This document shows, in pieces, positions 25,669 through 32,673 of a stretch of 64,000 nucleotides of DNA. Under the pieces are notes generated by a model. It did no database searches. It saw only the letters and a list, made by a program, of their open reading frames with translations, and was not told the origin of the DNA. The stretch comes from Companilactobacillus allii (GTDB lineage Bacteria > Bacillota > Bacilli > Lactobacillales > Lactobacillaceae). A program made the translations under genes and the position numbers. The stretch covers positions 310,001 through 374,000 of the forward strand of contig NZ_CP019323.1 in the NCBI RefSeq assembly GCF_001971585.1. The letters run 5' to 3'. Each line of letters starts with the position of its first letter. Position 1 is the stretch's first letter.

Positions 25669-27099
25669 TTATTTCATCGTATCTGCAAGTGCCTTGTACC
25701 ACAAAGCACTCTTCTTGATATAACGTTTTTGTGTAGCAAAATCGATAAAGAACAAACCATAACGCTTATTGTATCCATTGGCCCATGAGAATTGATCTTG
25801 TAAGGACCAGATGAAGTAACCATTAACATTGACTCCCTCGTCTCTTGCACGAAGAATTGCTTCCATGTGTTGATCAACAAAGTCGATACGTTTGTCATCC
25901 TCAATAATAGTGTCGTCTTTAACATCCTCAGGTAATTCTTCCTTCAATCCCAAACCATTCTCTGTGATGAAGATTTCTTTACTCTCTGGATAATCTGTAC
26001 TTACACGTTTCAAGATATCGTACAAACCTTCTGGATAAATGTTCCAATCCCAGTCGGTTGTAGGGATATTAGGATTCTTAACTGCTTGGCCAACACCCTT
26101 GAACTTGAATGATGAAGTACCTTTTTCACCTGTACCATTGAAGTGATTAGTGCTATCACCAGCATATGCGGCAACAAATGATGGTTGATAATAGTTCAAA
26201 CCAAAGTAATCATTTTGTGTTGAAGCTTTCTTCAAGATATCCATATCTCCATCTTGAATATCCAACTTGGCATCATTAGCAGTAAGTATTTCATTGATAA
26301 GTTTCATAGTTTTGTCGCTATACTCACCTTTGAATGTACCGTCTAATAAGAAGGCATTCATGAAAGCATCTTGAAGATCAGCAGCGTGTTGATTTTCTTT
26401 TTTTTCAGGATATGGATAAACTGGTTGAAGTACATGGATCAAGCCAATTTTACCGTCATATCCGCCATCTTTGAACAAGTTAACTACACGGGCATGAGCC
26501 AATAGTTCATTATGTTCAGCTTGAATAGCACTTGTAACATCAAACTTGTGGTTTGGTGGGAAGTTACCTTGGATATATTGTGAGTAGGCAAGTGAAATCA
26601 ATTCATTGATAGTGAACCAATGTTTGATCTCTGTGAACTCATCAAAACAGAACTTAGCATACTCAACGAAGTAATCGATATTCTTTCTGTTCAACCAATC
26701 ACCATCATCAAAGAGTGTCTTTGGTGAATCGAAGTGATGTAGTGAAACATAAGGCGTGATTCCTTGGTCGATGCATTCTTTGAACAATCTGTGATAGTAA
26801 TCAACACCAGCTTGAACTGGTTTACCGAAACCTTCTGGGAAGATACGTGTCCAAGAAATTGATACACGGATCGCATTCAATCCATATTTCTTAGATAGTG
26901 AAATATCTTCAGGATAACGATTGTAAAAGTCACTAGCTGGATCTGGTGAAAAACGACCTTGTTTCTTCAAGTAGTCATCCCACATTGTTTTACCTTTGCC
27001 GTCTACTTTAGTAGAACCTTCGACTTGATACGCTGCAGTAGCTCCACCCCAGACAAATCCTTTTGGCAATTTCTTAACTCTGTTTAATTCAATATCCAA
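25669..27099 (-). CDS. lacG: 6-phospho-beta-galactosidase (GH1)
   Basis: A 476-residue GH1 enzyme that splits lactose-6-phosphate into glucose and galactose-6-phosphate. The acid/base Glu is in HWFTINEL near 165 and the nucleophile in IFITENGLG near 380. The C-terminal SWANGYNKRYG carries the Lys/Tyr pair that binds the 6-phosphate in this subfamily. It lies between lacF and lacE; the lac context favours galactosidase over 6-phospho-beta-glucosidase. Confidence 0.92.
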   Translation of the reverse strand: MDIELNRVKKLPKGFVWGGATAAYQVEGSTKVDGKGKTMWDDYLKKQGRFSPDPASDFYNRYPEDISLSKKYGLNAIRVSISWTRIFPEGFGKPVQAGVDYYHRLFKECIDQGITPYVSLHHFDSPKTLFDDGDWLNRKNIDYFVEYAKFCFDEFTEIKHWFTINELISLAYSQYIQGNFPPNHKFDVTSAIQAEHNELLAHARVVNLFKDGGYDGKIGLIHVLQPVYPYPEKKENQHAADLQDAFMNAFLLDGTFKGEYSDKTMKLINEILTANDAKLDIQDGDMDILKKASTQNDYFGLNYYQPSFVAAYAGDSTNHFNGTGEKGTSSFKFKGVGQAVKNPNIPTTDWDWNIYPEGLYDILKRVSTDYPESKEIFITENGLGLKEELPEDVKDDTIIEDDKRIDFVDQHMEAILRARDEGVNVNGYFIWSLQDQFSWANGYNKRYGLFFIDFATQKRYIKKSALWYKALADTMK

Positions 27100-27131
27100 A
27101 TCGTTACCTCCTCAAATTTTTGTAATAGGTT

Positions 27132-27470
27132 TTATCCCAACTTTTTCTCAATTTTATTGATTCTATCGTATTCATCAATGAAGAATTCAACTTCATCTTT
27201 CAACATCATTGTTGTCATCAAAGTATCTTGACCATGAACCATGATAAATGTGACGTCCATGTCTTCGCCACCAGCTTCTTTACTTAGAAGCTTTGTTTGT
27301 TCATTATGTGCATCATTGATGGAATCGTTAGCTGACTCAACTAGCTTATGTGCAGCTTCAATATCACCATCACGTGCTTTTCTTAGTGCTGAGATCAAAT
27401 CTGTCTTAGCATCACCTGCATAAGCCACGATTGAAAAACCTGTCATTGAAATTTCTTCTTTAGTTGCCAT
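27132..27470 (-). CDS. lacF: lactose PTS IIA
   Basis: A 112-residue helical phosphocarrier of the lactose/cellobiose IIA family. The phosphorylated His is in IMVHGQDTLMTTMM near residue 79. N-terminal EISMTGFSIVAYAGDAKTDL and the heptad-like middle helix agree with the trimeric family fold. It transfers phosphate from HPr to the IIB domain of LacE. It follows lacT by 17 nt. Confidence 0.92.
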   Translation of the reverse strand: MATKEEISMTGFSIVAYAGDAKTDLISALRKARDGDIEAAHKLVESANDSINDAHNEQTKLLSKEAGGEDMDVTFIMVHGQDTLMTTMMLKDEVEFFIDEYDRINKIEKKLG

Positions 27471-27487
27471 TTGAATTTCCTCCTAAT

Positions 27488-28354
27488 TTAACTATTCGAC
27501 GATGTCGTCTCAGATTCTTGAATCAATCTTTGAATATGGATAATGAAGTAAACTAATTCGTTATCGTTCAAAGTGATATGAAGGCTTGATTGTAATTTGT
27601 CAGTTATTTCATTCGCAATCTCAAATGACTTTGGGTAGAGCTTTTGAAAATCTGATTCTATATCTTGACTCAATAACCTTTTATCTTGTTCATTAGTCTG
27701 TAATCTTTCAACCAAATACTGCAGATGGATCATCAATCTATCAAAGTAATTCTGATTGGTGATATTACGTGTAATGCCATATTCCTTAAAGACACTTTGC
27801 ACCACTTCGTTCACTCTAGTACTGGGATTTTCTTCTTTGGGATGATCCTCTTGCTCAGTACCACGAGCGTTGATAAAGTGCAGTGCCAATGCTTTAGTAG
27901 CATCATTTGGAAAATGTACATTTAAGTCATGATTGATCATTTGTAATGCCTTATCTGCGATCTTATATTCAGTTGGATAGCGCTCGCGAATATCTGGAAC
28001 TGTACTCTTCTCATACTTACCTGCCATTAAATGCTTGTAGGTCTGTGAGATATGATCTGTAAGCGTTACATAAATATAATCAAGCAATGGATAATGGTAA
28101 GTTTTCTTGGCCATTTCAATAATGGAAAAACTTGTCATTGTTATATCTATTGGAACATCCTTGAGTAGGGATCCGAAGCGATGTCTTGCTTCATCAGTAT
28201 CTAGATAAAAGATTCTTTCAACTGACGCTGGTAAAACCTCATCTCCACGACGTCTTTGAAATCCGACACCACGGCCTTGAATAATGGCTTGTTTATTTTT
28301 ATCAACATCCACAAGCACTGTGTTGTTATTGTAGACTCGATTTACCACCAACAA
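27488..28354 (-). CDS. lacT: LacT transcriptional antiterminator (BglG family)
   Basis: A 288-residue antiterminator: N-terminal RNA-binding CAT domain (VVNRVYNNNTVLVDVDKNKQ), then two PRD domains whose regulatory histidines are visible in LTDHISQTY and DRLMIHLQYL. I place the start at a TTG at 28354 because GGGAGG lies 7 nt upstream; an in-frame ATG at 28369 sits on top of that ribosome site. When not phosphorylated by the lactose PTS it binds the two RAT sites and keeps the lac transcripts going. Confidence 0.88.
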   Translation of the reverse strand: MLVVNRVYNNNTVLVDVDKNKQAIIQGRGVGFQRRRGDEVLPASVERIFYLDTDEARHRFGSLLKDVPIDITMTSFSIIEMAKKTYHYPLLDYIYVTLTDHISQTYKHLMAGKYEKSTVPDIRERYPTEYKIADKALQMINHDLNVHFPNDATKALALHFINARGTEQEDHPKEENPSTRVNEVVQSVFKEYGITRNITNQNYFDRLMIHLQYLVERLQTNEQDKRLLSQDIESDFQKLYPKSFEIANEITDKLQSSLHITLNDNELVYFIIHIQRLIQESETTSSNS

Positions 28355-28375
28355 TATAATGCCTCCCATCGGATG

Positions 28376-28420
28376 AAAAATGACCATAAACCCACAGTAC
28401 GTTCTGGGATTTATGGTCAT
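28376..28420 (-). terminator. LacT-controlled terminator in front of lacT
   Basis: On the minus strand ATGACCATAAATCCCA pairs with TGGGTTTATGGTCAT and is followed by TTTTT. The first bases overlap RAT1. Confidence 0.88.
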
Positions 28421-28443
28421 GCCTAATTTAATAGTAACAATCC
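28415..28443 (-). promoter_or_regulatory. ribonucleic antiterminator (RAT1) upstream of lacT
   Basis: A 29-nt sequence starting GGATTGTTACTATT and ending TTAGGCATGACC, overlapping the terminator stem in the classical mutually exclusive way. Confidence 0.88.
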
Positions 28444-28480
28444 ATTTATTTACTTAACTTACAAAATTCAGTGTACACTT

Positions 28481-28507
28481 TGTAAGCGCTTTTTGCAAAC
28501 GATTTCA
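28481..28507. promoter_or_regulatory. double cre region of the lac promoter
   Basis: TGTAAGCGCTTTTT (28481-28494) and TGCAAACGATTTCA (28494-28507) lie side by side, each one base off the CcpA consensus. They overlap a minus-strand promoter TTGCAA-N17-TACACT that would start the lac transcript. Confidence 0.6.
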
Positions 28508-28542
28508 GTAAATGCTTTAGTAAACTTTGTTTACTATGCGAC

Positions 28543-28578
28543 AAAAAAAAGAAGTACATCTTTCGACATACCTCTTCC
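28543..28578 (-). terminator. terminator of ddl
   Basis: On the minus strand an AGAGGTAT ... TGTACTTCT hairpin followed by eight T residues, 13 nt after the ddl stop. Confidence 0.65.
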
Positions 28579-28591
28579 ATGTTCAATTATT

Positions 28592-29644
28592 CTATTTTTC
28601 GTTTTCGTAAATACGTACTTTACTCTTAATAATACTCTCGCATAAGTCAGCGTATGAAATACCAGCGGCCTTGGCCTCACGTGGCATCAATGAAAGTGGT
28701 GTCATACCAGGTAATGTGTTAGCTTCCATGACATATAATTCACTATCACGTAATAAGAAATCAACACGTCCATAGTTACTCATACCTAAGGCTTCAAAAG
28801 TATCCTTAGTCATTTCTTGCATACGTTGATGTGTTTCATCATCAAGATCTGGAGGAGTAATGAAATGTGTAACATTATTCTCAACAAACTTGTGTTGGAA
28901 GTCATACCAACCAGTATCAACTGTGATCTCAACAGCTGGTAATGCATGGTTATCAACCATAGCTACTGAGAATTCTCTTCCTTTGATATATTCTTCGATC
29001 AAAACTTCTTTATCAAATCTCAAAGCGTCTGCGATATTGTCTTTAAGTTCTGATTCATTTCTGATGATATGTGTACCAACACTTGAGCCACCATTTGATG
29101 GTTTAACTACCATTGGGAAACCAAATGGTATATCATCAGCGGTGATATCACTTGTTGTTGTAGTTGTATAATCAGCTGTTTGAATGTGATTTTGGACAAA
29201 AACTTCTTTAGAGAACTTCTTATCCATAGCAATTCCTGAAGCTAGCGATCCGCTTCCTGTATATTTAATATCAAAGACATCAAAGACAGCTTGCATCTTA
29301 CCATTTTCACCATCTTCACCATGAAGTCCCATGTAGACGATATCGGCATGTTGACAGATCTTCAATACATTCTTTCCAAGTAGTCCAATAGTGTCATCTT
29401 TACGCAAAGCATTGATCTTTTCGTCAGTCAAAACTTCATCCGCAATAACCAAGTTCTTTTCGTCTTCTGGTTGAGTAGTGAATAAATCATCGATTCTTTC
29501 TTCTTCTACATCTACTCCAAGAAATGAATCAACATATGCGACTTCATAACCCTTACTTCTTAATGCGTTTGTAATCTTCACACCTGAAGATAAAGAAACG
29601 TTTCTTTCGGTACTTCTACCACCTGAGAGGACAACGATTTTCAT
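28592..29644 (-). CDS. ddl: D-alanine ligase with the D-Ala-D-lactate-type Phe
   Basis: A 350-residue ATP-grasp ligase making the D-Ala-D-X end of the peptidoglycan precursor. Seen: SGGRSTERNVSLSSG (residues 7-21), GLHGEDGENGKMQ, YTGSGSLASGIAMDK, VKPSNGGSSVG, and NTLPGMTPLS. In the omega loop the sequence is WYDFQHKF, with Phe near 253 where D-Ala-D-Ala ligases have Tyr (YDYEAKY in E. coli DdlB). That substitution is the known mark of D-Ala-D-lactate ligases in vancomycin-tolerant lactobacilli and Leuconostoc. The start at 29644 follows AGGTGA; a GTG four codons upstream overlaps that site. Confidence 0.92.
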   Translation of the reverse strand: MKIVVLSGGRSTERNVSLSSGVKITNALRSKGYEVAYVDSFLGVDVEEERIDDLFTTQPEDEKNLVIADEVLTDEKINALRKDDTIGLLGKNVLKICQHADIVYMGLHGEDGENGKMQAVFDVFDIKYTGSGSLASGIAMDKKFSKEVFVQNHIQTADYTTTTTSDITADDIPFGFPMVVKPSNGGSSVGTHIIRNESELKDNIADALRFDKEVLIEEYIKGREFSVAMVDNHALPAVEITVDTGWYDFQHKFVENNVTHFITPPDLDDETHQRMQEMTKDTFEALGMSNYGRVDFLLRDSELYVMEANTLPGMTPLSLMPREAKAAGISYADLCESIIKSKVRIYENEK

Positions 29645-29732
29645 TGTTCGTTTCACCTATTCTTTCTTTTTTTATAAATCAAAGCGATTTCCTAGAACCT
29701 ATAGGATACCACAAACACTATTTGTTGACTAT

Positions 29733-29746
29733 TTTAAGCGTTTACA
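29733..29746. promoter_or_regulatory. cre-like box between ddl and the DUF1002 gene
   Basis: TTTAAGCGTTTACA is one base off the CcpA consensus and lies after a TTGACT hexamer facing the DUF1002 gene. Function is uncertain. Confidence 0.35.
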
Positions 29747-29820
29747 TTTAGACGATTGTTCCAAAATTCTCGAATTATTCATATTTTTTTGGTTTAATGT
29801 AGACAAGGAGGATTTGACTC

Positions 29821-30771
29821 GTGAAAAAGTTAAATATTGTTTTACTTAGTTTAGTATCTTTAATCACCTTTGGGATTTTTACCACTCAAAGTGTTAAGGC
29901 AGACAGCCTTAGTGACCAACCGGTAATGACGCTTGGTACATCATTGACTGATAGCCAAAAGCAAGGTACGATCTCTGCTTTATCATCACAGATCAGTGGT
30001 AGTGATAGCAACTATACTACCGTTACTGTAACAGGTGATACCTTAGTTAAGTACCTGAACCCTAGTGGAAGTTCTTTTACAAGTAGTTCTGGTGTATGGT
30101 CATCAGCCTTGATCCAAAAGACTTCATCAGGTTCTGGTATTAACGTAAAAATCGTCGATTACAATGGTACCAACAACATTACTACCATCACAGCTGACCA
30201 ATATCGAAACGCTGCAATTACTGCTGGTATCAGTGATGCCAATATATACGTAACTTCAGCTACTCAAATTGACGGTTCCGGTGCCTTAGCTGGTATTTAT
30301 GCCGCATATGCAAGTACTGGTAATTCACTGAATCAAAGTCAAGTTAACGCTGCCCAAAACGAAATGGGTGTTTTAAGTGGAATAACTGACGCTAACAAAG
30401 GTACTGACGGATATACTGATAAGCAATTGAACAACGCTGTTGCTGGTATGAAGTCAGACATTGCTCAAAAAGGTACTAATATTACCGTTAATCAAATCAC
30501 AACTATTGTTAATAACAACTTACAAAGAAATGATCTACAAAATATCATTACCGATAATCAAAAACAAAAGATTATTAACTTAATGGTAGAAATAAGAGAT
30601 TCTGGTGCCTTGAAGAACTCTAATTTTAAAAAACAAGCTTCACGGTTAAGTAGTGATATTACAAGTAAGGCTAAGAATCTCTTCAACAACTTGGATACTC
30701 AAGAAAATCGTAACTTTATTCAAAAGATCTGGGACAGTATTGTTTCATTCTTCCAAGGTCTCTTTAATTAG
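29821..30771 (+). CDS. secreted DUF1002 domain protein
   Basis: A 316-residue exported protein with a GTG start after AAGGAGG. The signal peptide ends near residue 27 (TQSVKADS). The mature part matches the DUF1002 family: LGTSLTDSQKQGTISALSSQ, the Ser/Gly-rich middle, and ISDANIYVTSATQIDGSGALAGIY. Function in this family is not established. The tail is helical and ends with an amphipathic WDSIVSFFQGLFN. It is convergent with the RNase HI gene. Confidence 0.82.
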   Translation: MKKLNIVLLSLVSLITFGIFTTQSVKADSLSDQPVMTLGTSLTDSQKQGTISALSSQISGSDSNYTTVTVTGDTLVKYLNPSGSSFTSSSGVWSSALIQKTSSGSGINVKIVDYNGTNNITTITADQYRNAAITAGISDANIYVTSATQIDGSGALAGIYAAYASTGNSLNQSQVNAAQNEMGVLSGITDANKGTDGYTDKQLNNAVAGMKSDIAQKGTNITVNQITTIVNNNLQRNDLQNIITDNQKQKIINLMVEIRDSGALKNSNFKKQASRLSSDITSKAKNLFNNLDTQENRNFIQKIWDSIVSFFQGLFN

Positions 30772-30795
30772 GATTTAGGTTAGGATTTCGGAAAC

Positions 30796-30979
30796 GCAAT
30801 TTGAATCACAATTTCTTCTCTTTTGAATCTTTTTTAGGCCTTTTAGTACTTTGAGCTTGTAACCTTTCTACTCAAACTTGCTGAAATGCGATTCAAATCT
30901 TGGTTTCTTCTCTATTGAATCTTTTTTAGGTCTTTGAGTGCTTTGAGCTTGTAACCTTTCTACTCAATCTTGCTAAAAC
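30796..30979. repeat. two tandem 92-bp repeats derived from a 3-prime element arm
   Basis: Two direct copies (30796-30887 and 30888-30979) start with GCAATTTGAATC or GCGATTCAAATC and share TTGAATCTTTTTTAGG, CTTTGAGCTTGTAACC and TTTCTACTCAA. A third start, GCGATTCAAATC at 30980, is the outer arm of the full element at 30980-31092. The array thus repeats the element arm plus its flank. Confidence 0.85.
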
Positions 30980-31092
30980 GCGATTCAAATCACAATTTCT
31001 TCCGCTTAACGCTAAAAATGGCGGTCAACACTTTCGTGTTGGCCGTCATTTTTTGTGTTAATGCTCGGAAATTCCCGTGATTTGAATCGCTC
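30980..31092 (-). repeat. 3-prime stem element, copy D (after RNase HI gene)
   Basis: Read leftward from the RNase gene stop: GAGCG, arm ATTCAAAT, CACGGG, AATTTCCG, AGCA, TTAA, then a hairpin CAAAAAATGACGGCCAACAC / GTGTTGACCGCCATTTTT, then TTAA, G, CGGAA, GAAATT, GTG, arm ATTTGAAT, CGC. The two 8-nt arms are perfectly complementary. The inner hairpin with T-tract can act as a bidirectional terminator for the convergent DUF1002 and RNase genes. Confidence 0.85.
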
Positions 31093-31098
31093 TGCTCT

Positions 31099-31776
31099 CT
31101 ACATTTTATCCATGGTCTCATTCAACAACTCATCAACGCGGTTATTACCAACGTTTGTCGCATGTCCTTTGGTCCACTCAAAGGTCTTATCTGATACTGT
31201 TGGTAACAATTTATCTAGTTCTTTCCATAATTCAACATTGATTGGAACTTTTCCATCAGCTTTTTTAAATCCGCGGCGTTTCCAGCCATTTAACCAATTT
31301 TTCGTTATGGCATTAAGTACATATTGTGAATCTAAAATGAAGATTATCTTCCTATTATTAAGTTTCAATTCATTCAATCGTTTAATGCTCTCAATTAGAG
31401 CCATAATTTCCATTCGATTATTTGTGGCACCGAACTCTCCATCGGTTCCTTCAAACACTTTGCTCCCAGCGTTGATATGATATGCCCAGGCTGCTCGATC
31501 ATTACTTTTGACGTGTCCACCTTTGACGTTTCCATGATTACGGGATCCACCGTCGGTATAAATAACGATATCGAAGTCTTTAATATCACTAGATTTGTTG
31601 GTCTTAGTCTTTGGTGTATATGAATCCTTACCCTTCAAAAATTCTTTAGCCTCAGCTTCTGTAGTGAAGCTTTTATAACGGGCACCGGTAAAACCGTCAA
31701 CTTGACTCTTACATTCTGCCCAAGAACGATAAATTCCCGGATTTTTGCCACGTCGTACTGCGTAATATTTTTGCAC
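31099..31776 (-). CDS. rnhA: ribonuclease HI with N-terminal hybrid-binding domain
   Basis: A 225-residue RNase H. Residues 1-45 (KYYAVRRGKNPGIYRSW, FTGARYKSF) form the caulimovirus-VI-type RNA:DNA-hybrid-binding domain. The catalytic domain from about 75 has the four acidic residues in IYTDGGSR, NNRMEIMAL, FILDSQYV and NNRVDELL. The GTG start at 31776 is chosen because GAGGT stands 6 nt upstream. It degrades the RNA of RNA:DNA hybrids. It is divergent from the DUF915 hydrolase gene. Confidence 0.88.
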   Translation of the reverse strand: MQKYYAVRRGKNPGIYRSWAECKSQVDGFTGARYKSFTTEAEAKEFLKGKDSYTPKTKTNKSSDIKDFDIVIYTDGGSRNHGNVKGGHVKSNDRAAWAYHINAGSKVFEGTDGEFGATNNRMEIMALIESIKRLNELKLNNRKIIFILDSQYVLNAITKNWLNGWKRRGFKKADGKVPINVELWKELDKLLPTVSDKTFEWTKGHATNVGNNRVDELLNETMDKM

Positions 31777-31842
31777 TGTCTTACCTCGTCTGGTTATAAT
31801 TTTATACTTTTCATTATATAATAGGTTAGCTGGGGTGAAACA

Positions 31843-32592
31843 ATGGAAAATAAACAATGGCCGATATTTTATATTCACGGCTTTCGTGGTGGGGACTACA
31901 CGACTGAAAAAATGATTGAGTCTGCATTGAAGTTTAATCATAAAGACGAATATTTAAAAGCTACAATTAGTTGGCGTGGAAAAATCACATATGAAGGAAC
32001 TTGGACTAGTGATCATCATCCAATAATTCAAGTTGTTTTTAAGAACAAATATGTCGGAAGTACGCAGATATCATACTGGTTATCCAAATTACTATTCAAT
32101 CTAAGAACTAAGCATGAATTTGATACTTATGATGCAATCGGGCATTCACTTGGTGCTGTAGCTTTACTTTTGGTTAATTTAAAAGAGAAGCTTCATCCCT
32201 ATATGCCTAGATTAAAAAAGCTAGTTACTATAGCTGGTCCATTTAATGGCATATTAGGTCTAGGGGACCTTCCAAATGTCAACCGTATTAAGCCTGATGG
32301 CCGGCCGGCCTTTATGAGTCCGACTTATTTCAGAATTTTTATGGGTAGGAATTCTATATCAGACGATTTGAGAGTCTTGAATATATACGGTAATGTTGAT
32401 GATCATTCAAATAGTGACAAATATATTTCGGTGACATCTGTAAAATCAATTTCATATATTCTTAAACCTCGTGTCAAAGAATATATTGACTATCCAGTCA
32501 ACGGATCCAAGGCTGAACATTCTCTTATGCACGATAATTCAGAAATATTAAAGCGAGTAAATAATTTTATTTATTCCAATCCATTAACATAA
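31843..32592 (+). CDS. DUF915 alpha/beta hydrolase
   Basis: A 249-residue cytoplasmic alpha/beta-hydrolase. IFYIHGFRGG (residues 9-18) is the oxyanion strand, AIGHSLGAVA (about 104-113) the nucleophile elbow, and EHSLMHDNSEI near the end supplies the catalytic His. No signal peptide is seen. Substrate is unknown for this family. GGGG precedes the ATG and the gene shares a short divergent promoter region with rnhA. Confidence 0.83.
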   Translation: MENKQWPIFYIHGFRGGDYTTEKMIESALKFNHKDEYLKATISWRGKITYEGTWTSDHHPIIQVVFKNKYVGSTQISYWLSKLLFNLRTKHEFDTYDAIGHSLGAVALLLVNLKEKLHPYMPRLKKLVTIAGPFNGILGLGDLPNVNRIKPDGRPAFMSPTYFRIFMGRNSISDDLRVLNIYGNVDDHSNSDKYISVTSVKSISYILKPRVKEYIDYPVNGSKAEHSLMHDNSEILKRVNNFIYSNPLT

Positions 32593-32673
32593 TATTTAAT
32601 TTATGGTTTATTTAATTGTTTATTTATGTTAACTTGGTTTGTTAGTAACCGAACCATTTAGGAGGGCGACTTT

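Noticed and set aside
30796-31092. CRISPR-like array at the repeated region
   Set aside because: The repeat unit is 92 bp with no unique spacers, and no cas genes are nearby. It is a partial tandem duplication of an element arm.
31055-31480. A 141-codon plus-strand frame over rnhA
   Set aside because: Antisense shadow of the RNase HI catalytic domain, with no ribosome site; the RNase motifs are unequivocal on the minus strand.
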